A stretch of DNA of 63,422 bases from MWEH01 sp035409945 (lineage in GTDB: Bacteria > Bacillota > Clostridia > Christensenellales > DTU072), in the NCBI GenBank assembly GCA_035409945.1, contig DAONQC010000009.1, forward strand, positions 1 to 63,422, given 5' to 3'. A program made the position numbers and the translations under genes. Position 1 is the stretch's first letter, and each line of letters starts with the position of its first letter. Of this stretch, positions 8,670 to 17,743 are shown piece after piece. The notes below the pieces were generated by a model, which ran no database searches, was not told the DNA's origin, and saw only the letters and a list, made by a program, of their open reading frames with translations.

Positions 8670-10007
8670 TCAAAGGAACATTGCCATGTATATTGGAAGG
8701 TGAATGATACCATCTTTTTCCATAACGTCTTTAGGATAGAGGATATATGAATTGCCGACTTTCTTTGCAAACTTTTTCTTGAACTTATCTAATGAAACAT
8801 GAGTGCGATAGTTAGCTGACTTGACTTCAATTGGAGATATTTTGTTATTTTCTCTAATTAAAAAATCAATCTCTATGTGATTTTCGCGATTAATTGCATC
8901 GCTTCTGGAATAAAAGTAGAGCTTATGTCCATTTCTTCTCAGCATTTGTGCTACTATATTTTCCATAATCATACCTTCATTGATGTATAACTTATCAAAT
9001 AATATGGCTTTATATAAGCTGTTTTCTGTAAAAGATCTATCCATAAACGCATGTGTGACCAATAAACCTGTATCAGCCATGTAACATTTTTGAGTGCGGT
9101 AATCGGAACTAAGTGCCAGTCCAACATTAGGATCTGTAGAATTGTAACAAGTATTTACAATCATAGCCTCATTCAGCCAAATAAAGGTGTCTTCGTATGA
9201 GCGAAAACGTGCATTTTTATCAATGGTTGAGAGTTGATATTTTTTTTCTTTTTTTGCAAGTTGCCCTGGAATCGCATCAAAAACATCATAAACCTTTTCT
9301 TCATATCCTTCGGCGAACTTTGAAACATCTTCGCGGTATAACTTTAATATTTTTCTTTTTGCAATATCTGCAGCCATAAAATCTTTTTGATCTCTATATG
9401 CAAGTATTGCTTGAGGCATGCCGCCAACTAACATATATTGCCTAAAATCATTCATAACCTTCCTATGCAATTCAGGTCCCAGGGGTTTTTTGTCATTAAA
9501 ACATTTTTGAACAAAAGGTATGGTTGCCTCATCGCCTATCGCCCAAAGAAACTCTTCAAAGTCCATTGGAAACATCTCTATGTGATCCTCTTCAGATGGA
9601 ATTATTATGTTTTCGGTATTTTTCTTAAGCCTTATCAAAGAACCAGTTTCTAAATAATCATACCTACCATCGGCAACCAAATACTTTATTAATTGTCTTG
9701 CTCGCGGAAATTGTTGCACCTCATCAAAAACAATAAGTGATTCTCTATAGTAAAGAATTGTAGAGTAAAATGCTGATAGCTTAGCAAAAAACATATCTAG
9801 GTTATGACTCTCATTAATAAACAAATTTAGGACGTCTTGTGGCGCATTTCCAAAATCTATAATAATGTGACTTTTATATTCTTTTGTTGCAAATTGCTTT
9901 GCTATGTAGCTTTTACCTACTCGACGTGCTCCGTCAATCAGTAAAGCAGCTCTCCCTTTGCTTGCATTTTTCCACTCAAGCAATTGATTATAAATTTTTC
10001 GTTTCAT
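8670..10007 (-). CDS. AAA ATPase with DUF4143 C-terminal domain
   Basis: A 445-residue protein of the AAA_14/DUF4143 type. The Walker A variant is GARRVGKSYIAKQF (about residues 26-39). Walker B is SLIVFDEVQQFPRA (about 90-103), followed by LETGSLIRLKK and the DFEEFLWAIGD segment typical of the family. The C-terminal half ends with the restriction-endonuclease-like IEIDFLIRENNKISPIEVKS (about 380-400), which carries the D...E-V-K pattern. These proteins are widespread and often horizontally acquired; their function is not settled (toxin, defence or mobile-element roles have been proposed). Three 17-bp direct repeats lie just upstream. The gene stands alone. Confidence 0.9.
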   Translation of the reverse strand: MKRKIYNQLLEWKNASKGRAALLIDGARRVGKSYIAKQFATKEYKSHIIIDFGNAPQDVLNLFINESHNLDMFFAKLSAFYSTILYYRESLIVFDEVQQFPRARQLIKYLVADGRYDYLETGSLIRLKKNTENIIIPSEEDHIEMFPMDFEEFLWAIGDEATIPFVQKCFNDKKPLGPELHRKVMNDFRQYMLVGGMPQAILAYRDQKDFMAADIAKRKILKLYREDVSKFAEGYEEKVYDVFDAIPGQLAKKEKKYQLSTIDKNARFRSYEDTFIWLNEAMIVNTCYNSTDPNVGLALSSDYRTQKCYMADTGLLVTHAFMDRSFTENSLYKAILFDKLYINEGMIMENIVAQMLRRNGHKLYFYSRSDAINRENHIEIDFLIRENNKISPIEVKSANYRTHVSLDKFKKKFAKKVGNSYILYPKDVMEKDGIIHLPIYMAMFL

Positions 10008-10057
10008 GCTTCATCTCTCCAACACTATATACTGTGAGGATATAATACCACCTAAAT

Positions 10058-10140
10058 CACGAAAAAGCAACCTCAAATCTTGCGATTTTGCACGAAAAAG
10101 CAACCTCAACACCTAAAATATTGCACGAAAAAGCAACCTC
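10058..10140. repeat. three direct repeats (17 bp, 32-33 bp period) upstream of the ATPase gene
   Basis: CACGAAAAAGCAACCTC occurs at about 10058, 10091 and 10123. The interspersed bases are partly similar (CTTGCGATTTTG, AAATATTG). The array is 50-130 bases upstream of the DUF4143 ATPase start, where regulatory or element-end sequences would be expected. Nothing else is visible in 10141-10330. Confidence 0.85.
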
Positions 10141-10330
10141 GATGCCTTTTTATTACGCCAGTTATTACGCCAAACACTTGTAATATTACAAAAAAATGCC
10201 CTCTAGCGCTTATTTGTTACGCGAGCCTGCCGGTTATTGCGCCAATTGTAATTTGATTGTCAAAAATGCAGATAGACTAATATTGACTTAAATGACAAAG
10301 GTTTTGTTTTCATTTTTTCTATTATCTATA

Positions 10331-10873
10331 TTATTTTGACCTTGTTGTGTTTTTTATTGTTACACCTGTTACGCCGTTAATACTGGCTTTATTAATCTCA
10401 ATGATAAAAATCCAACTTTCGGCGATATCTTCATACGTTCCGCTCCTTGAGCTGATTTGTACAATTAACTCATTCCCTTTAGTCATTACTTTTTCAACTT
10501 CTGGCTCTCTTGCTGAATTGTATTGTACAGAAGAATTAACAATTAAAGCATTGGTCTCAAAAAATTTTTCATCATATCTTCGTATTGTTTGACTGAGTTC
10601 ACTTGAATAGTCATCACTAGTTTTATCGTACGCGGAATTGTTCCATTCCTCACATGTTGCTTTTAATTCTTCTACGCTTTTGATTATTTTTGTCAAGCCA
10701 TAAGTAATACCACCATCCGCATTTTCTTTACTGCCAAAACTAGCAAGTCCCGAAAAGCCCACGGTATATTCGATTCCTGGATTCTCACAACCATATAGTC
10801 CTAAAAAAATCATCGTAACTAATATCGCCACAACTAACGAATATATGCCTTTTTTTAAAGTCTTCCTTGCCAT
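10331..10873 (-). CDS. small lipoprotein, possibly PrcB-like C-terminus
   Basis: A 180-residue exported protein. A lysine-containing start and hydrophobic segment lead to the lipobox LGLYGC (Cys near residue 29), so it should be lipid-anchored. The body has no motif I can name firmly. The segment FFETNALIVNSSV...ELIVQISSRSG...WIFIIEINK resembles the beta-rich PrcB_C-type domain of other Firmicute lipoproteins, which is a guess. AGGAGG precedes the ATG at good spacing. The gene is flanked by gaps and appears to be transcribed alone. Confidence 0.75.
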   Translation of the reverse strand: MARKTLKKGIYSLVVAILVTMIFLGLYGCENPGIEYTVGFSGLASFGSKENADGGITYGLTKIIKSVEELKATCEEWNNSAYDKTSDDYSSELSQTIRRYDEKFFETNALIVNSSVQYNSAREPEVEKVMTKGNELIVQISSRSGTYEDIAESWIFIIEINKASINGVTGVTIKNTTRSK

Positions 10874-11159
10874 ATAAACCTCCTATCTTTACTTGCTTGC
10901 CATCCTGCCATCAATCACCTAAGTCCATCATACCACAAATAACATATATATTCTGTAAAACCTAAATTTTTATGCTACCTTAACAGTCTAATATTGAGGA
11001 TAAAATGTTGAGAAGCTATATATAACACACTCCTGAACAGTGCCAGGCTGTAATGGCAAATTCTACAAAACGAAATAACAATTTCTGCTAATACAAATGA
11101 AGGTTAGGATGAAAACATAGTACAACTACTAGTACCAGATGTTAGTTATCAATTCACCA

Positions 11160-11341
11160 CTGCATTTCTAAGTTTCTACACCGAGGGGTGATGAATTTTT
11201 CTTTAAAACAATGGCTGTTGCGCAGGCTGATGTAAGTCTTAAATTGCAAATGATGAAGGAGAAAATATATTTGTTACATTTCTTCTAGACATTCAAACCC
11301 GAGGAGCGATAATCTTCCTTATGATAATAAAATTCCTATTA
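11160..11341 (-). repeat. two diverged copies of the argS 3' end
   Basis: Immediately downstream of argS, the last 45-50 bases of the gene including its stop recur at 11274-11320, about 75% identical by eye. A longer block, about 90 bases of the 3' end, recurs at about 11160-11250. The minus-strand words CTCGG and GAAGAAATGTAA, and GCGCAAC...CCATTG...TTAAAG, match the gene in order. The copies are tandem and co-oriented with the gene, with periods of about 68 and 114. They are non-coding remnants. I see nothing in 10874-11159. Confidence 0.8.
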
Positions 11342-13057
11342 TTACATTTCTTCGGGGGCTTCGATGCCGAGAAGTGATAACCCTTCCTTTAATACAATTG
11401 AGGTTGCGTAGACTAATGCAAGCCTTGCGTTGCTGACACCAAGCTTTCCATCTATTATTCTATTTTCAAGATAGAACTTGTTAAATGCTTTCGCTACATC
11501 AATTAAATACCTGGTTAGCATGCTTGGTTCGTATTTATCTAAACTGCTAGATAGTATCTCCCCAAATTGCTCTAAACTGGAAATCAGTGAGTAACTAGAT
11601 TCATTTTCAATACTATTAAAATCAGCTTCGATTTCAGATAATGGAAGGGCGTGAATATCCACTTCTGCCTTTCTTAAAACACTATTACATCTTGCATTTG
11701 TATACTGCACATACGGACCAGTTTCACCATCAAAATTTAATACTTCATCGTATGAAAAAACAGTATCTTTAATTCTACCACTACTCAGTGCAAAGAAAAT
11801 TACGGCACCCACACCGACCTGTTTGGCTACCTTTTCTTTGTTTTTTAAATGTGGCGATTTAGCTTTTATAATATCTAAGCTTTGTTCTTCTGACTTGTCT
11901 AAAACATCTTTCAACCATACAACATTACCTGCTCTAGTTGACATTGAACCACTCTCAAGTGAAACCATACCAAATGGAACATGGATTAAATCTTTTGCCC
12001 ATTCATATCCCATCAACTCAATTACTTTAAAAACTTGCTTGAAGTGTAGATTTTGCTGGTATGCAACTACATATAGGTTCTTCCAAAAGTCATAAGCATT
12101 CTTTCTATAGAATGCTGCAGCCAAATCCCGTGTTGCATATAAAGTAGCTCCATCAGATCTGACAAGTAAACATGGTGGCATATTGTATTCATCTAGATTG
12201 ACTATCTCTGCCCCTTCTGAAACTTCTATTAAGCCTTTTTCTCTAAGTTCATTTAAAATTGGCTCCATTTTATCGTTATAAAAAGATTCGCCAGCATAAC
12301 TATCAAATTTGATGTTTAGCCTTTTATATATCTTCTCAACTTCAACTAAAGTGAGTTCTTTAAAAAGCTCAAACAACTTTAATGCTTCTTTGTCTCCATC
12401 TTCTATCTTTTTAAACCATGCTCTTGCTTGGTCATCTAAACTCTTATCTAATTCGGCTTCTTTATGATATCTTACATACAAATCATTAAGCCCCATTACA
12501 CCAGTAGCGCGAATGGTTTCTTCGTCTCCCCACATTTTGTACGCAACGATTAGTTTTCCAAACTGCGTACCCCAATCTCCTAAGTGATTTATGCCTACTG
12601 CATTATATCCCCTCTTTTTGTATATCCGATATAAAGCACCACCTAAGACAGTCGTCATTAAATGCCCTATATGAAAGGGTTTTGCAATGTTAATAGAGCT
12701 ATAGTCTATACAAACAGTTTTGTCTTTACCTTCGTCAGAAGCCCCATACTTTGAACCTTGTTTTCTTATGTTTTCGATTAAAAGTAGCGACTCTTTTTTC
12801 TTATCAAACTTGAAATTTAAATATCCGTTAACAGCTTCCACGCTTTCAAAAGGATGTACCTTTTCTAAAATCTTATTCTTAAGCTCTTCAGCTATTATTA
12901 CTGGAGATTTTCTCAACTCTTTTGCAAATCTAAAACAAGGTAAAGCATAATCGCCCTTAGATAAATCTTGAGGCCTAACAATCAACTCGTATATAGCCTC
13001 TTTATCTATCCCTTCTATTTCTATGAATTCTACAACTTCTCTTTTTTTATCTCTCAT
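11342..13057 (-). CDS. argS: arginyl-tRNA synthetase
   Basis: A 571-residue class I synthetase that charges tRNA-Arg. The signature AKPFHIGHLMTTVLGG (HIGH motif) is near residue 128, and YATRDLAAAFYR lies mid-protein. VSLESGSMSTRAGNVVWLKD supplies the degenerate KMSKS region. The C-terminal anticodon-binding domain contains YVQYTNARCNSVLRKA and ends LLGIEAPEEM. Length is normal and all motifs are intact. The start is ATG after a GGAAAAAG region. No T-box leader is visible; the 256-base gap upstream is instead filled with copies of the recF 3' end. Confidence 0.97.
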   Translation of the reverse strand: MRDKKREVVEFIEIEGIDKEAIYELIVRPQDLSKGDYALPCFRFAKELRKSPVIIAEELKNKILEKVHPFESVEAVNGYLNFKFDKKKESLLLIENIRKQGSKYGASDEGKDKTVCIDYSSINIAKPFHIGHLMTTVLGGALYRIYKKRGYNAVGINHLGDWGTQFGKLIVAYKMWGDEETIRATGVMGLNDLYVRYHKEAELDKSLDDQARAWFKKIEDGDKEALKLFELFKELTLVEVEKIYKRLNIKFDSYAGESFYNDKMEPILNELREKGLIEVSEGAEIVNLDEYNMPPCLLVRSDGATLYATRDLAAAFYRKNAYDFWKNLYVVAYQQNLHFKQVFKVIELMGYEWAKDLIHVPFGMVSLESGSMSTRAGNVVWLKDVLDKSEEQSLDIIKAKSPHLKNKEKVAKQVGVGAVIFFALSSGRIKDTVFSYDEVLNFDGETGPYVQYTNARCNSVLRKAEVDIHALPLSEIEADFNSIENESSYSLISSLEQFGEILSSSLDKYEPSMLTRYLIDVAKAFNKFYLENRIIDGKLGVSNARLALVYATSIVLKEGLSLLGIEAPEEM

Positions 13058-13073
13058 AACAAACTTTTTCCTA

Positions 13074-13313
13074 TGTTATTTTTGCTCTTTAGTTTTCACT
13101 TCAGTTCATTGGATTTTAAACACTTTCACTTTTTTCCCTAGTCCTTCCAGGTGCGTTCCGTATGTTATTAAAAGTCCAGTTCCTATCCAATGTTATTTTT
13201 GATCTTTAGTTTTCACTTCAGTTTCTTGGATTTTGAATATTTTTACTTTTTTCCCAGTCCTTCTGGTTGTGCTACGTATTTAATATTTATAAAAGCCTAG
13301 TTTCCATCCAATG
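13074..13313 (-). repeat. two tandem diverged copies of the recF 3' end
   Basis: The last 115 or so bases of recF (about 13314-13428) recur at 13192-13313 and again at 13074-13192, in tandem and same orientation, with a period of about 118-120. Translated in the gene's frame, the outer copy still reads EGLGKKVKVFKIQ, then a stop, then TEVKTKEQK, against EGLGKKVKVFKIQETEVKTKDQK in RecF. The copies therefore derive from the coding end and have accumulated substitutions and a premature stop. They fill the whole argS-recF gap. Confidence 0.9.
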
Positions 13314-14411
13314 TTATTTCTGATCTTTGGTTTTTACTTCTGTTTCTTGAATTTTAAACACCTTTACCTTTTTACCTAATCCTTCTGGTTGGGTTGCATC
13401 TGTTATAAAAACTTGCTTCCCATCTAGTGTTTTGAGTAAAGCTTTTTTTCTATCATCGTCAAGTTCACCCATAACATCATCAAGTAAAAATACTGGACTT
13501 TCTTTATTCCTGCCACCCATTATCTCTGCTGATGCGAGCTTTAGTGAGAGTACTGCAGTTCTTTGTTGCCCCTGAGAGCCAAATCTTCTTAAGTCTATGC
13601 CATTTGCTACAACCTTAAGGTCATCCCTATGCGGTCCAACATTAGTGTATCCGTTTTCTACATCCCTATCATATACATCTCGAGTTAGTCTTTTTAACTC
13701 TTCAAAGGTTTCACCATGAATGGGCTCTGTTTCATATGCTATAGTTAATTCTTCTTCGCCAAGTGTTAATTCCTTATGTATCCTTGCAGCAATCGGCGCT
13801 ATTTCTTCTATGAATTTTCTTCTTTCATCTATTATGAATGCTGCACTTCTTAAGAAATCATCGTCCATAGACTCTATTATGCTTCTTTGAGTGGGCTTAT
13901 TTTTATATTCTTTTAAAACCTTATTTCTTTGCTCAATTTGTGATTCTAATCTTAGTAAGGTATAAAAATACGTTTTAGATTGCTGGCATATACTAATATC
14001 TAAAAATCTTCTTCTTTCCGAAGGGCCACCTTTGATCAAGTTAAGTTCTGTAGGGGCAAAAAATATGACTTGTAATATGCCCATAAGATCTCCCATTCTT
14101 GTTAGTGGCATACCGTCGATAAACATCCTTTTCCCACCGTTTTCATCTATGTGGGTTTGTATAACGTGTCTACTATATTTTTTCTTAACGACAATACAGA
14201 TTTCTGCACCACCCGTAGAACCCCATTTTATATATTCTTTATTGTCTCGATTCCTAGAGCCCTTTCCTACAGCAGACAAATATATACTGTCTATTAAGTT
14301 GGTCTTTCCAGCAGCATTACCGCCAGTAATTAGGTTAATACCAGGACCTGGAGTCATATCCACCACTCCATAACTTAAAAAATTTTTTAAAATTATTCTG
14401 TCTACTATCAT
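13314..14411 (-). CDS. recF: DNA replication and repair protein RecF
   Basis: A 365-residue SMC-like ATPase that loads RecA at gaps with RecO/RecR. It begins MIVDRIILKNFLSYGVVDM and has Walker A GGNAAGKTNLIDSIY (about residues 29-43). It continues with ELNLIKGGPSERRRFLDI, NVGPHRDDL, and the ABC signature region FGSQGQQRTAVLSLKLA (about 280-296). FLLDDVMGELDDDRK is Walker B with the D-loop. The usual dnaA-dnaN-recF-gyrB order is absent; recF here sits between metA and argS. AAGGA precedes the ATG. Its 3' end is duplicated twice downstream (13074-13313). Confidence 0.96.
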   Translation of the reverse strand: MIVDRIILKNFLSYGVVDMTPGPGINLITGGNAAGKTNLIDSIYLSAVGKGSRNRDNKEYIKWGSTGGAEICIVVKKKYSRHVIQTHIDENGGKRMFIDGMPLTRMGDLMGILQVIFFAPTELNLIKGGPSERRRFLDISICQQSKTYFYTLLRLESQIEQRNKVLKEYKNKPTQRSIIESMDDDFLRSAAFIIDERRKFIEEIAPIAARIHKELTLGEEELTIAYETEPIHGETFEELKRLTRDVYDRDVENGYTNVGPHRDDLKVVANGIDLRRFGSQGQQRTAVLSLKLASAEIMGGRNKESPVFLLDDVMGELDDDRKKALLKTLDGKQVFITDATQPEGLGKKVKVFKIQETEVKTKDQK

Positions 14412-14433
14412 CTGGTTCCTTGTCTTTTTTAGA

Positions 14434-15348
14434 TTATTTTATCTCCGATATATCATATGGAGTTGTTTGATATACATAGTGATTTAGCCAGTTATAGAAA
14501 AGCAAGTTAGCTGTACTAATCCAACGCATATCTATATTGTTTACATCGCCATCTATAAAATAGTTTGCAGGCATATCGATATCCATTCCTTTATTGATGT
14601 CTCGAATATATTCTTTTTGAAGTGAATCTCTATCATACTCCGAATGACCAAAGAAAAAGAGTTTCTTATTATCCTTGGATTTCACAATCGACAGCCCACA
14701 CTCTTTACCTTCGGCGAGCACCCGCAGTTGTGGATGCTTTCTTACCTCATCTTCAAGCACCTTTGTATGCCTTGAATGTGGAATATAAAAAGTATCATCT
14801 AACCCTTTTAAGAGTAACTCATGTTTTGGTACTGCTTTATTTGGAAAAACTCCAAACATTTTTTTTGGAAGCGTCTCTTTATCAATATCATAAAAATGCT
14901 TAATAGCAGCTTGTGCGCCCCAACAAATGAATACTGTAGATGTTACATTTTTCTCGGTATAGTTTAGTATTGCAGTCAACTCTTGCCAGTATTTTACTTC
15001 TTTAAAAGCTAAAGTTTCTACAGGAGCTCCTGTAACTATCATGCCGTCAAACTTCATGTTTTTAACTTCTGAAAAGGTTTTATAAAACTTTTCAAGATGG
15101 TCGTGGCTTGTATTTTTACTTTCGTATGACTCCATCGCAATTAGCGTAATATTAACCTGCAAAGGAGAGTTTGAAAGAAGTCTCATAAGCTGAACTTCTG
15201 TTTCAATCTTTGTAGGCATCAAGTTAACAATTGCAATTTCAATTGGTCGTATATCCTGTGTGATAGCTCGTTTAGGTGTCATTACGACGATGTTTTCTTT
15301 TTTTAACACGCCAAATGCTGGTATTTCTTTAGGTATTACTATTGGCAT
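14434..15348 (-). CDS. metA: homoserine O-acetyltransferase (MetA family)
   Basis: A 304-residue MetA-fold acyltransferase that activates L-homoserine for methionine synthesis. The catalytic Cys sits in VFICWGAQAA (about residue 142). The catalytic His is in FFGHSEYD (near 235), followed by the conserved Glu. In the loop that selects the acyl donor, this protein reads TGAPVETL, with Glu where E. coli succinyltransferase has Gly; that residue is known to favour acetyl-CoA. This agrees with the O-acetylhomoserine sulfhydrylase encoded next to it. GAGGAATGT precedes the ATG. The gene follows metY on the same strand, but a 420-base gap separates them. Confidence 0.93.
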   Translation of the reverse strand: MPIVIPKEIPAFGVLKKENIVVMTPKRAITQDIRPIEIAIVNLMPTKIETEVQLMRLLSNSPLQVNITLIAMESYESKNTSHDHLEKFYKTFSEVKNMKFDGMIVTGAPVETLAFKEVKYWQELTAILNYTEKNVTSTVFICWGAQAAIKHFYDIDKETLPKKMFGVFPNKAVPKHELLLKGLDDTFYIPHSRHTKVLEDEVRKHPQLRVLAEGKECGLSIVKSKDNKKLFFFGHSEYDRDSLQKEYIRDINKGMDIDMPANYFIDGDVNNIDMRWISTANLLFYNWLNHYVYQTTPYDISEIK

Positions 15349-15557
15349 ACATTCCTCGTCTAATAATGTTGTTGAAATTTAACCAGAAATGGTTAGCAAC
15401 ACTACTTTATATATTTTATTTTATGTTTCACTACTACATATCTAGCCCAGTTGTTATAAGTTTCGGTGTCTTTTTTAAATATTTTAGAAGCCATTTTCAC
15501 GCCTTCTAACAAATTTCGATTGTTTAGCTTTTATTTTCACAATGCCCTTAATCATCA

Positions 15558-15752
15558 TTAATCATGTATTCATTGACTTGATACCGATTGATAATCTCAT
15601 GTCTCAAAACACATTAACTTTGATATATTTTCTGCACCCGTGTCTTTTTAGCTACTAATCTTTGTATATTACCTCTGTGATGCATCTAGGGCTTGTAACA
15701 CTTCGTTAATTATGTCTAGTTCAACTCTATTTGAAAAGCCATCCGATTAACT
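15558..15752 (-). repeat. diverged tandem copies of the metY 3' end
   Basis: The final stretch of metY (about 15753-15850) recurs at about 15651-15750. It shares CTTTGTAT, a stop-containing CTGTGATGCATCTAG, GCTTGTAA and CGTTAATTATGTCT in order, with a period of about 103. A further partial copy, matching GATGCCTATTGATAGTCT, is at about 15575-15605. All copies are oriented with the gene. The rest of the metA-metY gap (15349-15557) shows nothing else. Confidence 0.85.
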
Positions 15753-15767
15753 AATAGTCTTTGTATG

Positions 15768-17048
15768 TTATTTCTGTGATGCATCTAGCGCTTGTAATAC
15801 GTCGTTAATTATGTCTTGTTCGGACTCGATGCCTATTGATAGTCTTATCATCTCTGGAGCTACTCCTGCAGCTACTAAAGCCTCATCGGAAAGTTGTCTA
15901 TGTGTGGTTGACGCTGGATGTAATATGCAACTTCTAGCGTCTGCAATATGCACTGCTATCCTAATTAATTTCAATGCTTTTTGGAATTTAACAGCGGCTT
16001 CTCTTCCACCTTGTATACCAAATGAAAGCATTCCTGCTGCATAGCCCTTGTATAAATATTTTTGCGCTTTTTCGTAATCTTTATCGCTTTTTAGCCCCGC
16101 AAATTTAATCCATTTAACTGCGGGATGCTTTTCCATAACTTTTGCAAGAGCTATAGTATTTTGAGAGTGTTTTTCCATTCTTAAATGAAGGGTTGTCATT
16201 CCATTAAACGTCAAAAACGCTGTCATTGGCGACATTACTGCCCCTATATCCCTATTTACAACCATTCTTGCTCTAGTTATATATCCTAACTTACCAAAAT
16301 CTTTGCCAAACACAAGTCCGTGGTAACTGTCATCTGGCTTATTAAAGTCTGGATATCTCTTGTTCCCCAGATACTCAAAATTTCCACCATCAATGATTAA
16401 ACCACCAAGCGCTATTGCATGACCGTCTAAATATTTACTAGATGAATGTACTACTATATTTGCACCAAACTCAATCGGTCTACATAGATATGGTGAAGCT
16501 ATGGTGTTATCTACCATAAAGACAATACTATACTTTTTAGCTAGTTTTGCGAGCTTATCAAAGTCTGCTATAGTGCCTGCAGGATTTGCAATAGTTTCCA
16601 CAAATATGACCTTTGTTTTATCGTCAATTAGTTTTTCTATTTCCTCACTACTAGCATCTAGATCATAAAACCTACAATCAATTCCTTGTCTTTTATATGT
16701 TACTGCAAACAAGTTATATGTTCCGCCATATAATGCAGAAGGAGCTAAGAAGTTATCACCTTCATTACAAAGAGCAAGCATTGCAACATTAATCGCAGAC
16801 ATTCCAGATGCAAGGCTTAGTGCACCCACTCCACCTTCTAATGCAGTTATTTTTTCTTCTAAGCATGTACAAGTAGGATTTGATATGCGGTTATACATAT
16901 ATCCTGGTGTCGTTAAATCAAATATGCCAGCTAACTCTTCGGGAGAGTTATATGCATATGTTGTCGATAGTACTATCGAAGGTACTCTTTCCTCACCATT
17001 CCCAGGAGTATACCCTGCTTGCACACATTGTGTTTCTTTACTTTCCAT
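15768..17048 (-). CDS. metY: O-acetylhomoserine sulfhydrylase
   Basis: A 426-residue Cys/Met-metabolism PLP enzyme. It makes homocysteine directly from O-acetylhomoserine and sulfide. The N-terminus ETQCVQAGYTPGNGEERVPSIVLSTTY and MYNRISNPTCTCLEEKITALEGG are typical of MetY. The PLP lysine lies in VHSSSKYLDGHAIALGG, about residues 205-221. The conserved C-terminal end DARSCILHPASTTHRQL and IRLSIGIESEQDI is complete. The length of about 426 matches MetY and exceeds cystathionine enzymes, which run about 380-400. GAGG precedes the ATG. With metA it completes a two-step route to homocysteine. No SAM riboswitch is visible in the 85 bases upstream. Confidence 0.95.
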   Translation of the reverse strand: MESKETQCVQAGYTPGNGEERVPSIVLSTTYAYNSPEELAGIFDLTTPGYMYNRISNPTCTCLEEKITALEGGVGALSLASGMSAINVAMLALCNEGDNFLAPSALYGGTYNLFAVTYKRQGIDCRFYDLDASSEEIEKLIDDKTKVIFVETIANPAGTIADFDKLAKLAKKYSIVFMVDNTIASPYLCRPIEFGANIVVHSSSKYLDGHAIALGGLIIDGGNFEYLGNKRYPDFNKPDDSYHGLVFGKDFGKLGYITRARMVVNRDIGAVMSPMTAFLTFNGMTTLHLRMEKHSQNTIALAKVMEKHPAVKWIKFAGLKSDKDYEKAQKYLYKGYAAGMLSFGIQGGREAAVKFQKALKLIRIAVHIADARSCILHPASTTHRQLSDEALVAAGVAPEMIRLSIGIESEQDIINDVLQALDASQK

Positions 17049-17133
17049 CTTTACGCCTCTTATTAATTTTATATATACTATTACTTTTTCGCATATGCGC
17101 AGTAATTTATTTCCAGTCAGTTTATTGTATTGC

Positions 17134-17586
17134 CTACCTGTCTCTTTCTTTTAAATGCCTTTCCATTTCGCGCTTTACTTCTCTTTCCATAATAGTTCGC
17201 CTTTTATCTGGGGCATCTTTTCCTTTTGCGAGTGATATTTCAATTTTTACTAGCCCCTGTTTTAGATATACTTTAGTCGGAACAATCGTGTATCCCTTTT
17301 CCAGCACCTTTTGTCTTAGTTTTCTTATTTCGTACTTATGAAGAAGCAGACGTCTTGTTCTTCTAGGTTCTGGATTAAAATGACTTCCTTTTGAATATGG
17401 TGAGATGTGTGTATTTATTAGCATAGCTTCACCGTCTTTGATTTGTACATAGCTATCTTTTAAGTTAATAGCCCCATTTCGTATGCTTTTTACCTCACTT
17501 CCTTGTAGCTCAATACCAGCTTCATAGCTATCTTCTATGAAGTAGTCATGATATGCCTTTTTGTTTGTCGCTACAATTTTGATCAT
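17134..17586 (-). CDS. smpB: SmpB, tmRNA-binding protein
   Basis: A 150-residue OB-fold protein that delivers tmRNA to stalled ribosomes. Conserved blocks are NKKAYHDYFIEDSYEAGIEL, GSEVKSIRNGAINLKDSYV, HISPYSKGSHFNPEPRRTRRLLLHK and the lysine/arginine-rich C-tail that enters the mRNA channel (KGKDAPDKRRTIMEREVKRE). Length is normal. Its partner RNA is encoded at 48-394 in this window. No rnr gene precedes it, though one often does in Firmicutes. Confidence 0.97.
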   Translation of the reverse strand: MIKIVATNKKAYHDYFIEDSYEAGIELQGSEVKSIRNGAINLKDSYVQIKDGEAMLINTHISPYSKGSHFNPEPRRTRRLLLHKYEIRKLRQKVLEKGYTIVPTKVYLKQGLVKIEISLAKGKDAPDKRRTIMEREVKREMERHLKERDR

Positions 17587-17743
17587 TTTTACTCACTCTA
17601 ATGTCCATACGATTACTCTAATTTCTATTATATCGCAACAAGTATGCCTTTGGTTATAAAGTTAAATTATTATATCACACGCACGCGTAAATATCTATTT
17701 TTTACACTGTCCATACTATCTATATTTTGCTAGAACCTCAAGT

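Noticed and set aside
10058..10140. Plasmid or phage replication origin from iterons
   Set aside because: Only three repeats, no replication initiator nearby; the adjacent gene is an AAA/DUF4143 ATPase, and the surroundings are chromosomal housekeeping genes.
11342..17133. T-box or SAM riboswitches for argS, alaS or metY
   Set aside because: Upstream gaps are either too short (85-136 bases) or filled with copies of neighbouring gene ends; no T-box or SAM core is visible.
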